From: Clostridium sp.
GTDB lineage: Bacteria; Bacillota; Clostridia; Lachnospirales; Lachnospiraceae
Length of the DNA: 64,000 nt
Direction of reading: 5' to 3'
Assembly: GCA_021770825.1 (NCBI GenBank)
Contig: JAETQD010000013.1
Coordinates: 1 to 64,000 of the forward strand
In this document: in pieces, positions 25,972 through 34,799 of the stretch
Layout of the letters: each line of letters starts with the position of its first letter
Numbering within the stretch: position 1 is the first letter of the stretch
Notes under the pieces: generated by a model
Databases searched by the model: none
Seen by the model: the letters and a program-made list of their open reading frames with translations, nothing else
What the model was told of the DNA's origin: nothing
Position numbers and translations under genes: made by a program

Positions 25972-27354
25972 ATGGAAAGCAGGGCGAAAGACGACAGAAT
26001 GGCCAATGCCCCTTTGGGCAGGCTTCTAATTGAGCTGGCAGTCCCCACGGTGTTTGCACAATTGGTAAACCTTCTCTATAATATGGTGGACAGAATCTAT
26101 GTGGGAAGAATTCCGGAGGTGGGCCATCTGGCGCTGGCAGGACTTGGCGTCACATTTCCGATTATTATTCTGATTTCAGCCTTTGCCGCCCTGATCGGCG
26201 CAGGCGGTGCGCCCAGAGCAGCCATCTGCATGGGAAAAAAGGATTATGATACGGCGGAAAAGATTCTCGGAACCTGTATCACGTCCTTATGCATCATGGC
26301 TGTGTGCTTAAGCGTCTTTTTCTATTTTGTGAAGGAGCCGCTTCTCATGCTGTTCGGAGCCAGTGAACAGACCATCGGATATGCCAACAGCTATCTGGGC
26401 ATTTATCTTTTGGGAACCATTTCCGTTCAGATTGCCCTGGGACTCAACATGTTCATCACCAGCCAGGGTTTTGCCAAAACAGGAATGCTGACGGTGTTAA
26501 TCGGTGCGGTTTTAAATATCATCCTGGACCCGGTTTTCATTTTTGCACTGGGAATGGGCGTACAGGGTGCAGCTTTGGCAACCATCATCAGCCAGACGGT
26601 TTCTGCTTTGTGGGTGCTTATGTTCCTCTGCGGAAAGAAGACCATTCTGAAGGTAAAAAAGGAGAATCTCAGAGTCAATGGGGAGCTTCTTCTCTCTGTT
26701 GTGGCGTTGGGAGCTTCTCCGTTTATCATGCAGTCCACGGAATGTCTGGTGCAGCTCACCTACAATTCCGGAATGCAGCGGTACGGAAACGACTATTATG
26801 TGGGAGCCATGACCATCCTGTTTTCCGTCATGCAGATGCTGTTTCTTCCCCTGAGCGGCTTAACGCAGGGCGCCCAGCCGATCTTAAGCTATAATTTCGG
26901 CGCCGGAAATAAGGAACGGGTAAAAAAGGCGTTTAAGCTTTTGTTTGTTCTTTCCCTGGGCTTTTCCCTGATTGCAACGGGTTCGGTGATCCTGTTTCCG
27001 GAGCTGTTCATCCGCCTGTTTTCCGACAATGAAGAGATTATCCGCATCGGTGTTTATGCAGTCCGCATCTATATGTTCGGCTTCCTGATTATGGGAGCCC
27101 AGATTGCGTGCCAGCAGACTTTCCTGGCTCTGGGTCAGGCAAAGATTTCCATGTTCCTGGCATTTTTAAGAAAAATCATCCTGTTAATTCCTCTGGCAAT
27201 TATTTTGCCGAAGCTTGGAATGGGAACGGACGGCCTGTTTTATGCGGAGCCGATATCGGATATCCTGGCAGTGCTCACAACGGTGACGCTGTTTGCACTG
27301 AATTTCAATAAAATGCTGAATGTAAAGCCAAAAGAAAAAACAAAAGAAAGGTAG
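25972..27354 (+). CDS. MATE-family efflux transporter (NorM/MepA-like)
   Basis: A 460-residue inner-membrane antiporter with twelve helices. The start NAPLGRLLIELAVPTVFAQLVNLLYNMVDRIYVGRIPEVGHLALAGLGVTFP is typical of the MepA-like MATE subgroup; SGLTQGAQPILSYNFGAGN is the second-half signature. The substrate is unknown. ftsH begins 12 nt downstream. A palindromic operator candidate at its promoter suggests inducible expression. Confidence 0.93.
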   Translation: MESRAKDDRMANAPLGRLLIELAVPTVFAQLVNLLYNMVDRIYVGRIPEVGHLALAGLGVTFPIIILISAFAALIGAGGAPRAAICMGKKDYDTAEKILGTCITSLCIMAVCLSVFFYFVKEPLLMLFGASEQTIGYANSYLGIYLLGTISVQIALGLNMFITSQGFAKTGMLTVLIGAVLNIILDPVFIFALGMGVQGAALATIISQTVSALWVLMFLCGKKTILKVKKENLRVNGELLLSVVALGASPFIMQSTECLVQLTYNSGMQRYGNDYYVGAMTILFSVMQMLFLPLSGLTQGAQPILSYNFGAGNKERVKKAFKLLFVLSLGFSLIATGSVILFPELFIRLFSDNEEIIRIGVYAVRIYMFGFLIMGAQIACQQTFLALGQAKISMFLAFLRKIILLIPLAIILPKLGMGTDGLFYAEPISDILAVLTTVTLFALNFNKMLNVKPKEKTKER

Positions 27355-27365
27355 AGGATACGTAT

Positions 27366-29204
27366 ATGGGAGTAAACAACGGCGGGAAAGCCCCGCAGCC
27401 CAATAATCATGCCAAGGGGCTGATTTACTATGCAGTGATTGTGTTTTTGATTACCATGCTGTTAAATGCGCTGGTTTTTCCGGCGGTGATGGAGCAGAAG
27501 GTGGTGGAGGTTAATTATAATGAATTCCTCACCATGGTGGATGCCGGACAGGTGGTCCAGGTGCAGAAGGACACAGACCAGCTTCTGTTCTTAGCCCAGG
27601 ATGCCCATGGCAATAAACAGGTATACAAGACAGGACTCTGGGAAGACGACACCCTCACAGAGCACCTTTATAAGGCCGGAGTCACCTTCGGAAAGGTAAT
27701 TCCCCAGAAGGAATCGGCCATCATGTCATTTCTTACCAACTGGATTATCCCCATTGGAATCATGGTGCTTTTCGGACAGTTTTTAAGCCGTATGATGACG
27801 AAACGGATGGGCGGGAATGCCATGACCTTCGGAAAGTCCAATGCGAAGATTTATGCGGAAAATGAAACCGGAAAGACCTTCGCCGACGTGGCCGGACAGG
27901 AGGAGGCCAAGGAGGCCTTAAAGGAGATTGTGGATTTCCTCCATGACCCGAAAAAATACTCCGACATCGGAGCTACGCTTCCCAAGGGTGCTTTGCTTGT
28001 GGGCCCTCCGGGAACCGGAAAAACCCTGCTTGCAAAAGCCGTGGCCGGAGAGGCCCATGTGCCGTTTTTCTCCATCTCCGGTTCGGAATTTGTGGAAATG
28101 TTTGTGGGTATGGGCGCAGCCAAGGTTCGTGATCTGTTTAAGCAGGCCAATGAAAAAGCTCCCTGTATCGTGTTTATCGACGAGATTGATACCATCGGTA
28201 AAAAGCGTGACGGCAGCGGCATGGGAGGAAATGATGAAAGGGAACAGACCTTAAATCAGCTTCTTACGGAGATGGACGGCTTTGACGGAAAGAAGGGCGT
28301 TGTAATTTTAGCAGCCACCAACCGTCCGGAATCTCTGGACCAGGCCCTCTTAAGACCGGGCCGCTTTGACCGGAGAATCCCGGTGGAGCTTCCGGACCTT
28401 AAGGGAAGAGAGGCCATCTTAAAGGTACATGCGAGAAATGTAAAAATGGATGATTCGGTGGACTTCAATTCTATCGGCCGCGCCACCTCCGGAGCCAGCG
28501 GAGCAGAGCTTGCCAATATCGTCAACGAGGCGGCTCTCCGGGCAGTCCGCCTGGGAAGAAGAGTGGTATGCCAGGAAGATTTGGAGGAAAGCGTGGAGAC
28601 CGTCATCGCCGGATACCAGAGAAAGGATGCCGTGATCTCCGAAAACGAGAGACGGATTGTGGCATACCATGAGATCGGACACGCCCTGGTGGCTGCCTGC
28701 CAGAATCATTCGGCTCCGGTCCATAAAATCACCATCATCCCCAGAACCTCCGGAGCTCTGGGCTACACCATGCAGGTGGAATCCGGAGAACGGTTCCTGA
28801 TGAGCAAGGAAGAGGCATTAAATAAGATTGCCACTCTGACCGGAGGACGTGCTGCCGAGGAATTTATGTTTAAGTCCATCACCACAGGCGCTTCCAACGA
28901 CATCGAACAGGCCACCAAGCTGGCCAGAGCCATGGTAACCCGGTACGGCATGAGCGACCAGTTCGGTATGGTAGCCCTGGAAACCGTAAGCAACCAGTAC
29001 CTGGGCGGAGACACCTCCCTGGCCTGCTCCCCCGAGACAGCCAAGGCCATCGACGATGAGGTCATCCGGACCGTAAAAACCCAGTACGAAAAAGCCCTCA
29101 CTATCCTGAAAGACCACGCAGCCAAACTAAATGAACTTTCAGAATACCTCCTGGAACGGGAAACCATCACAGGAGAAGAATTCATGGAAATATTAAATCG
29201 CTAA
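27366..29204 (+). CDS. ftsH: ATP-dependent zinc metalloprotease FtsH
   Basis: A 612-residue membrane protease that extracts and degrades membrane and regulatory proteins. TM1 at about 19-40, a short external domain, TM2 at about 117-141, then AAA+ with Walker A GPPGTGKT (213-220), Walker B IVFIDEID, and the second region of homology [19 protein letters not shown]. The zinc site is HEIGH (435-439; the common form is HEAGH, and both fit HExxH), with the third ligand region at the family position. Length is normal. It shares a transcript with a MATE pump, unlike the usual hpt/tilS context, so it may be a second FtsH copy (inference). Confidence 0.95.
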   Translation: MGVNNGGKAPQPNNHAKGLIYYAVIVFLITMLLNALVFPAVMEQKVVEVNYNEFLTMVDAGQVVQVQKDTDQLLFLAQDAHGNKQVYKTGLWEDDTLTEHLYKAGVTFGKVIPQKESAIMSFLTNWIIPIGIMVLFGQFLSRMMTKRMGGNAMTFGKSNAKIYAENETGKTFADVAGQEEAKEALKEIVDFLHDPKKYSDIGATLPKGALLVGPPGTGKTLLAKAVAGEAHVPFFSISGSEFVEMFVGMGAAKVRDLFKQANEKAPCIVFIDEIDTIGKKRDGSGMGGNDEREQTLNQLLTEMDGFDGKKGVVILAATNRPESLDQALLRPGRFDRRIPVELPDLKGREAILKVHARNVKMDDSVDFNSIGRATSGASGAELANIVNEAALRAVRLGRRVVCQEDLEESVETVIAGYQRKDAVISENERRIVAYHEIGHALVAACQNHSAPVHKITIIPRTSGALGYTMQVESGERFLMSKEEALNKIATLTGGRAAEEFMFKSITTGASNDIEQATKLARAMVTRYGMSDQFGMVALETVSNQYLGGDTSLACSPETAKAIDDEVIRTVKTQYEKALTILKDHAAKLNELSEYLLERETITGEEFMEILNR

Positions 29205-29210
29205 CAAAAA

Positions 29211-29250
29211 CGAACGGTAAGGGACAGCCATCCTTTACCGTTCGCTTTCT
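29211..29250 (+). terminator. terminator after ftsH
   Basis: CGAACGGTAA-GGA pairs with TCC-TTACCGTTCG, then CTTTCTT. Confidence 0.8.
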
Positions 29251-29270
29251 TACAGCCCGTCAAGAAACCC

Positions 29271-29301
29271 TTTGCAGGGGAAGGGGTGGGTATGGTATAC
29301 T
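29271..29301 (+). promoter_or_regulatory. weak candidate promoter of the zinc-ribbon protein gene
   Basis: TTTGCA/TTGCAG (29271-29277) with TATACT (29296-29301), spacer 18-19 nt, slightly long. Confidence 0.4.
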
Positions 29302-29371
29302 ATACACGAAAGCGATGAGCAGTGCGGCTCCCCCGCTGCATAGCTCCTCCCCCACGAAAAGAGGACTTCCC

Positions 29372-30370
29372 ATGAAAAAGAAAATATGCCCTTACTGCGA
29401 CCAGGCAATTAAAGACGGTATATACTGCAAAGGCTGCAGACGAATCGTCCTGAAACCAGTCATCTGGGATGTGGACTACTATTTAAATGAACGTCATCCG
29501 GCTTCAGAAACAAACTGTCAATATCACGGTGACCTGCACACCGGAAAAATGACGTCCCCTAAATCCAACGCCTCCAAATCGGCGCGCCCAAAGGCTGCCG
29601 CGCCGCGCCCGCAGGCCGCAAAATCCAAACGTTCCCCGAGAAAAGGCATACGGGCCAAATTGGGCCTTGCCGGGGCCATTTACCTGTGTATCATTATCAT
29701 CGGCGTTGGCGTCAACCTGTTTAACCACTTCGCAGAAACATCCAGAGACATCGGCAAACTGCTGAACTCCATGACAGAAGCAAAGCCAGAGCCGGAGTCC
29801 AACGGAATCTGGGAAGAAAAATTCATAGAGGACGATTCCTGGCAACCCGAACTTTCCGACTGGGAGCGCAGCGACCAGGAGGTAAAAGAAGCCGGAATTC
29901 CCTGTAATGGATACGGCCACTTAAACATCAGAGACTCCGAAGTCCTCCCCCTGTTTGACACCCTGTTATTAGAAACTTCCTTCCAGGCCGACTGCACCCA
30001 ATACAGCTATAACCAGTTCATAGACGAGACCACCTGGTACAATACCACATATGAATACGTTCTCGTCCGCGAAGAAGATTACTGCGGCTACGTAAGCCTG
30101 TACTTTGACACGGTGGACGGCCGCATGCACGGCATGGACCTGATTTTCGAGAACAAGGAAGACTTATACGAAATGGCCGATCTGTCCATAAATCTTCTGA
30201 CAGAACTCGGTGTTCTGGAGGAGCCCCAAACCGGCCGCAGCCTGTTTGACGAAGCCCTTGAAAAAGACCCGGAAGGAATGGAGCGGTTCCAGCTGGAAGA
30301 GTGCCTGGAAATCTCCTGTATGGAAATGGACGGAGAATATTACATGATGTACATCGGCGCCAAGCCGTAA
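29372..30370 (+). CDS. zinc-ribbon, single-pass membrane protein of unknown function
   Basis: A 332-residue protein I cannot name. Residues 6-22 hold a small zinc ribbon (CPYCDQAIKDGIYCKGC, two CxxC knuckles). Residues about 50-95 are basic and low-complexity (KSARPKAAAPRPQAAKSKRSPRKG). One membrane helix follows (GAIYLCIIIIGVGVNLF, about 103-119), then an acidic extracytoplasmic domain of about 200 residues with several Tyr/Glu-rich strands. Zinc ribbon plus one helix plus an outer domain is common among uncharacterised Firmicutes proteins. ATG 29372 follows AGAGGA. It is monocistronic between two terminators. Confidence 0.75.
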   Translation: MKKKICPYCDQAIKDGIYCKGCRRIVLKPVIWDVDYYLNERHPASETNCQYHGDLHTGKMTSPKSNASKSARPKAAAPRPQAAKSKRSPRKGIRAKLGLAGAIYLCIIIIGVGVNLFNHFAETSRDIGKLLNSMTEAKPEPESNGIWEEKFIEDDSWQPELSDWERSDQEVKEAGIPCNGYGHLNIRDSEVLPLFDTLLLETSFQADCTQYSYNQFIDETTWYNTTYEYVLVREEDYCGYVSLYFDTVDGRMHGMDLIFENKEDLYEMADLSINLLTELGVLEEPQTGRSLFDEALEKDPEGMERFQLEECLEISCMEMDGEYYMMYIGAKP

Positions 30371-30375
30371 ATAAA

Positions 30376-30412
30376 CCGGAGCCGGCAAAATCAATGCCGG
30401 CTCCGTCTTATC
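30376..30412. terminator. bidirectional terminator between the zinc-ribbon gene and hydA
   Basis: GGAGCCGGCA pairs with TGCCGGCTCC around a 7-nt loop; modest T content on both sides. Confidence 0.7.
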
Positions 30413-30423
30413 TGCAGATTCTT

Positions 30424-32130
30424 TTAGTCTTCCCCATGATGATAATGAACATGCAAAAGCTCATGGGCTCTGTCCTTTAACACACCGTCTTCATAGAGAC
30501 GGAGCACAACCGGATTCTCATCCGATCTCTTCACAAGAGCACTCTTATCGGCCGTATAAAGTCCTGCGGACCGTTTCTGCTTGACCTCATAAAATCCTTC
30601 GGGCTGTCCGGCACCGCCGATACATCCGGTGGGGCAGGCCATAACTTCCACAAAATCAAAATGCTCTTCGCCGCTTTCAATGAGCCCGATCAGCTCTTCC
30701 GCATTTCCAAGACCGCTGACAACGGCTGCATGGACGGTCTTCCCCTGAATGTCAATGGAGAATTTCTTAGTACCTGCGATGCCGCGGACGCCGGAATACT
30801 CGATTTCCTGAAGGGCCGCATTGCTGCGTTCCGCCACGCGCCTTAAGGCTGCCTCCATAACACCGCCGCTGGTTCCAAAGATAATGCCGCCGCCGGAGCG
30901 GATGGAAAACGGCATATCCGGGGCTGTGGGCTCCAAATCTGCAAACTGGATACCCAGCTCACGAATCATGGCAGCCAGCTCTTTTGTGGTAATGACGGCA
31001 TCCACATCCGGTTTTCCGTCCCGGACGAATTCGTTTCTGGCGGCCTCCATTTTCTTTGCCGTACATGGCATGATGGCCACATGGAAGGTCTCCAGGCCGC
31101 ATTCCTCATCGGACGGTTTATAATATTCCTTAATGACAGCTCCAAACATCTCCATGGGAGATTTGCTGGTGGAGAGGTAGGGAATCAGTTCCGGATGTTT
31201 GGTCTCCGCGAATTTAATCCAGGCCGGGCAGCAGGAGGTGAACAGAGGATACTTTCTCTCCTCACCCTTTGCCAGAATTTCTGCCAGCTCATTGGTCTCC
31301 TCGATGATGGTCATGTCTGCACTTACGCTGGTATCAAAGGCTAGATCGAAGCCGATCATATGAAGGGCCGTATAAATTTTGTAGATGGTATTTTCTCCCG
31401 GCGGCATGCCGAATTCCTCACCGAGGGCCACGCGGACTGCCGGGGCAATCTGGGCGATCACACGCTTTTTCGGATCATAGAGGGCAGACCATACCCGCTT
31501 TAAATCCTTTTTGATGGTGATGGCTCCTGTGGGACAGACGGCAGCACACTGGCCGCAGCCCACACATTCTGTCTCGGAGAGCTTCTTTCCAAAGGCCGGA
31601 GAAACTTCCATATTGGAACCGCGGTGAACAAAATCGATGGCACCCACATGCTGAATCTCATTGCACATGCGGACACAATCGCCGCAGAGAATGCACTTAT
31701 TCATATCCCGTACAATGGAGGGAGAGGAATCATCAATCTCGTAGTCAGGGCGGTTGTTTTTAAAACGGATATGGTCCAGGCCAAACCGTCTGGCCAGGAA
31801 CTGAAGCTGGCATTTCTGGTTCTTTTCGCAGATGGTGCAATCACGGCAGTGGGAAGCCAGAAGAAGCTCCAGAATCATTTTTCTGTGGTGATGGAGCTTG
31901 GGAGTATTGGTCCGGATCACCATTCTGTCCTTGGGAGGAGTGGAGCAGGAGGCAATGATATTTCCCCTTTCGTCCTCCACCACGCACATACGGCAGGCAC
32001 CGTAAATGGAGAGATCTGTGTAATAGCAGAACGTCGGAATATGGATGCCGACATTCCGGATGACCTGAAGGATGTTCTTTTCGTCGGTGAACTCTGCGCG
32101 GAGTCCGTCAATAATCATATATTTAGCCAT
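30424..32130 (-). CDS. hydA: NAD(H)-linked [FeFe]-hydrogenase catalytic subunit
   Basis: A 568-residue cytoplasmic subunit that makes or oxidises H2. An N-terminal [2Fe-2S] ferredoxin domain (CYYTDLSIYGACRMCVVE), a His-Cys [4Fe-4S] site (HCRDCTICEKNQKC) and two [4Fe-4S] motifs (CILCGDCVRMC; CVGCGQCAAVC) precede the H-cluster domain with TSCCPAW (L1, including the proton-transfer Cys), MPCTAKKMEA (L2) and EVMACPTGCIGGAGQP (L3). L1 and L3 have PA and PT where PG and PGG are most common. Third gene of the hydC-B-A operon, 10 nt after hydB. Electron bifurcation with NADH and ferredoxin is likely from family and operon, not proved. Confidence 0.95.
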   Translation of the reverse strand: MAKYMIIDGLRAEFTDEKNILQVIRNVGIHIPTFCYYTDLSIYGACRMCVVEDERGNIIASCSTPPKDRMVIRTNTPKLHHHRKMILELLLASHCRDCTICEKNQKCQLQFLARRFGLDHIRFKNNRPDYEIDDSSPSIVRDMNKCILCGDCVRMCNEIQHVGAIDFVHRGSNMEVSPAFGKKLSETECVGCGQCAAVCPTGAITIKKDLKRVWSALYDPKKRVIAQIAPAVRVALGEEFGMPPGENTIYKIYTALHMIGFDLAFDTSVSADMTIIEETNELAEILAKGEERKYPLFTSCCPAWIKFAETKHPELIPYLSTSKSPMEMFGAVIKEYYKPSDEECGLETFHVAIMPCTAKKMEAARNEFVRDGKPDVDAVITTKELAAMIRELGIQFADLEPTAPDMPFSIRSGGGIIFGTSGGVMEAALRRVAERSNAALQEIEYSGVRGIAGTKKFSIDIQGKTVHAAVVSGLGNAEELIGLIESGEEHFDFVEVMACPTGCIGGAGQPEGFYEVKQKRSAGLYTADKSALVKRSDENPVVLRLYEDGVLKDRAHELLHVHYHHGED

Positions 32131-32140
32131 GGGTTCCCTC

Positions 32141-34039
32141 CTACACTTCTTTTACAGCGCCGAAATTACAGCCTTCCATACAGGCGCGGCACTTAATGCA
32201 TTTATCCTGGTCAATGACATGGGGATTCTTTACGGTTCCGGAAATTGCGCCTACCGGACACATTCTGGCACATTTGGTACATCCCTTACAGAGATCAGGG
32301 TCAATCTGGAGCGAAATCAGGGCCTTGCACTGGCCGGCCGGACATTTTTTATCCACCACATGGGCCAGGTATTCATCACGGAAATACTGTAAGGTGCTGC
32401 TTACAGGGGAGGGCGCCGATTTTCCAAGGCCGCAGAGAGCCGTCTCGGAAATGGTGGAAGAAAGCTCTTCCAAAAGCTTAATGTGCTCCGGGGTTCCGCG
32501 GCCTTCCACGATGTCTGTGAGAAGCTCCAGCATTCGTTTGGTTCCCTCACGGCAGGGAACGCATTTTCCGCAGGATTCATTCTGGGTGAAGTTCATAAAG
32601 AATCTGGCCACTTCCACCATGCAGCTCTTATCGTTCATGACAACTAGGCCGCCGGAGCCGATCATGGCCCCCACCTTCTTTAAAGAGTCAAAATCCAGGT
32701 GCATATCCAGGTGATCCTCGGTGGCACTGATGCACAGACAGCCGCCGGAGTGGCCGCCGATCTGTACGGCTTTGAATTCTCCGCCTTTGACACCGCCGCC
32801 GATGTTATAAATGATTTCCCGGAGAGTGGTTCCCATGGGAACTTCGATGAGTCCCGTATTATTGACGTTGCCTGTGAGGGCAAAGGCCTTTGTTCCATGG
32901 TTGTTGTCGGGACCGATGGTCTGATACCAGCCGGCTCCCTTGGAAATGATGGGGGCCACGTTGCAGTAGGTTTCCACATTATTTAAAACCGTAGGCATGT
33001 CAAACAGTCCGTGTTCCACCGTGCGGGGCGGTTTTACACGGGGCATACCGCGATTGCCTTCGATGGAGGCAGTCAGGGCGCTTCCTTCGCCGCAGACAAA
33101 GGCTCCGGCTCCCTGGCTGATTTTAATATCAAAATCAAAGCCGGAATTCAAAATATTCTCACCTAAAAGTCCACGGTCCCTGGCCTGGCCGATGGCGATG
33201 GTCAGACGCTCCACCGCAAGGGGATATTCGGCACGCACATAAATGTATCCATGATGGGCCTGGGTGGCAATTCCTGCAATGATCATGCCCTCGATGACCC
33301 GGTGAGGATCGCCCTCCATCATGGAACGGTCCATGAAGGCGCCGGGGTCACCCTCGTCACCATTACAGACCACGTATTTATCGGGGCCGGGCTGACGCAG
33401 TACCTGCTCCCATTTCTTTCCGGTGGGGAATCCGGCGCCGCCGCGGCCTCTTAAGCCGGCTTCGGAGATTTCCTTTACAATTCCTTCCGGAGTCATGTCA
33501 AACAATGCCTTTGCCAGGGCGCTGTAACCGCCCACGGCAATATATTCACGGATGGATTCCGCGTTGATGTGGCCGCAGTGCTCCAGGGCCACACGGGTCT
33601 GCTGCTTATAAAAAGGAATCTCTTCCTGCTTCTGGTAAGGTTTTCCGTCCTTGTCGCGGTAAACCAGGCGGTCCACAACCTCATCGTTCAGGATACTCTT
33701 TTCCAGGATTTCTTCGCAGTCTTCCACTTTGACTTTTATGTAAAGCCAGCCCATGGGCTCAATCCGCAGCAGGGGGCCCATTTCGCAAAAGCCATGGCAG
33801 CCGCTCTTTTTGATGCCGATACTCTCGTCGTGGGCTTCTTCTTCCAACTGAACGGTGCAGTGGATGCCGCGCTCCTGCATCAATTGCTGTAATCTGGCGT
33901 AAATGTTCAGGGAACCTCCGGCAACGCATCCGGTGCCGCCGCAGATTAAAATTTGCTTCCTCTGGGCATTTAAGGCTTTTTTAAAATCTTCTCTTTTCCG
34001 CTCCAAATCTTCACGGGTATTGATTCTGGTGATTATCAT
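32141..34039 (-). CDS. hydB: NuoF-like flavoprotein subunit of the hydrogenase
   Basis: A 632-residue NADH/FMN subunit. An N-terminal thioredoxin-like [2Fe-2S] domain (CGGTGCVAGGS), which is a separate protein (HndB) in some relatives, is fused here. The NuoF core shows GRGGAGFPTGKKW (FMN/NADH), NGDEGDPGAFMDRSMMEGDPH and SCGKCVPCREGT for the [4Fe-4S] cluster. The C-terminal ferredoxin-like part has CKGCTKCARMCPVGAI and CIKCRACMEGCNFGAV. Its start overlaps the hydC stop by 4 nt (ATGA), indicating translational coupling. Confidence 0.95.
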   Translation of the reverse strand: MIITRINTREDLERKREDFKKALNAQRKQILICGGTGCVAGGSLNIYARLQQLMQERGIHCTVQLEEEAHDESIGIKKSGCHGFCEMGPLLRIEPMGWLYIKVKVEDCEEILEKSILNDEVVDRLVYRDKDGKPYQKQEEIPFYKQQTRVALEHCGHINAESIREYIAVGGYSALAKALFDMTPEGIVKEISEAGLRGRGGAGFPTGKKWEQVLRQPGPDKYVVCNGDEGDPGAFMDRSMMEGDPHRVIEGMIIAGIATQAHHGYIYVRAEYPLAVERLTIAIGQARDRGLLGENILNSGFDFDIKISQGAGAFVCGEGSALTASIEGNRGMPRVKPPRTVEHGLFDMPTVLNNVETYCNVAPIISKGAGWYQTIGPDNNHGTKAFALTGNVNNTGLIEVPMGTTLREIIYNIGGGVKGGEFKAVQIGGHSGGCLCISATEDHLDMHLDFDSLKKVGAMIGSGGLVVMNDKSCMVEVARFFMNFTQNESCGKCVPCREGTKRMLELLTDIVEGRGTPEHIKLLEELSSTISETALCGLGKSAPSPVSSTLQYFRDEYLAHVVDKKCPAGQCKALISLQIDPDLCKGCTKCARMCPVGAISGTVKNPHVIDQDKCIKCRACMEGCNFGAVKEV

Positions 34040-34521
34040 AGGGAAAGTCCCTCCTTTTCGCGGATTTCCTTTAACATGGTCCTTGCCTTTTCGGGAGTCA
34101 TGGCCGGATATACATGGTCATTGACCGTACAGACAGGGGCCAGACCGCAGGCGCCCAGACAGGATACCGTCTCCACGGTAAACAGCATGTCCGGGGTGGT
34201 GGGATTTTTGTCGGTTACGCCAAGCTGCTTGCGGATTTCTTCGAGAATCGGCACGGACTTTCTCACATGACAGGCGGTGCCGTCGCAGACTTTAATGATG
34301 TATTTTCCCTTGGGCTTTAAAGAGAAATTTTCATAGAAAGTTGCAACCCCATAAATTTTTGCCTCGCTGATTTTTAATTTCCTGGCCACATAGCGCAGGG
34401 CTTCTTCAGGCAGGTAATGACATTCTTTTTGAATGTCCTGCATGATGCCTATGACAAGCGAGGAATCATAGTCATGGGCCTGAAGAATCTCATCCAGTTT
34501 TTCAATACTGATCTGACTCAA
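34036..34521 (-). CDS. hydC: NuoE-like [2Fe-2S] subunit of the hydrogenase
   Basis: A 161-residue subunit carrying one [2Fe-2S] cluster, ligated by the Cys pairs in CDGTACHVR and CLGACGLAP. Family landmarks LPEEALRYVARKL and GVATFYENFSL are clear. The start is a TTG at 34519-34521 after AAAGGAGAAGG, which suggests tuned translation. First gene of the hydrogenase operon. No good -35/-10 pair was clear upstream, in the region shared with the divergent rpoB promoter (34522-34676), which is AT-rich and otherwise empty. Confidence 0.93.
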   Translation of the reverse strand: MSQISIEKLDEILQAHDYDSSLVIGIMQDIQKECHYLPEEALRYVARKLKISEAKIYGVATFYENFSLKPKGKYIIKVCDGTACHVRKSVPILEEIRKQLGVTDKNPTTPDMLFTVETVSCLGACGLAPVCTVNDHVYPAMTPEKARTMLKEIREKEGLSL

Positions 34522-34676
34522 AGTACCTTCTCCTTTCTGTATTTCAAGTGCTGGTTCACACCGTTGATTTTACTAAAATGTTATAAAAATAACAATATAA
34601 ATTGGACATTATAAACAAAAGGGATAAGACTTAAAAATGGTATAAATTTCACAAATTAAAATCCATAAAAAACAGC

Positions 34677-34705
34677 TTGACAGCTTGACAAAGCTGTGCT
34701 AGTAT
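34677..34705 (+). promoter_or_regulatory. rpoB promoter
   Basis: TTGACA (34677-34682), 17-nt spacer, TAGTAT (34700-34705). A second TTGACA (34685-34690) repeats 8 nt on but is too close to the -10 to serve it. The leader to rpoB is about 90 nt. Confidence 0.65.
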
Positions 34706-34799
34706 GAAATGTGCACTATTGTGGTATCATGTGCTTATGGTACCAGTATGCCCAAAATTAGAAGTTGAGATTGATAAAGAAAACAGGGGTGAAACGTCA

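Noticed and set aside
34036-34039. Frameshift between hydC and hydB
   Set aside because: It is a normal ATGA stop/start overlap with both proteins complete.
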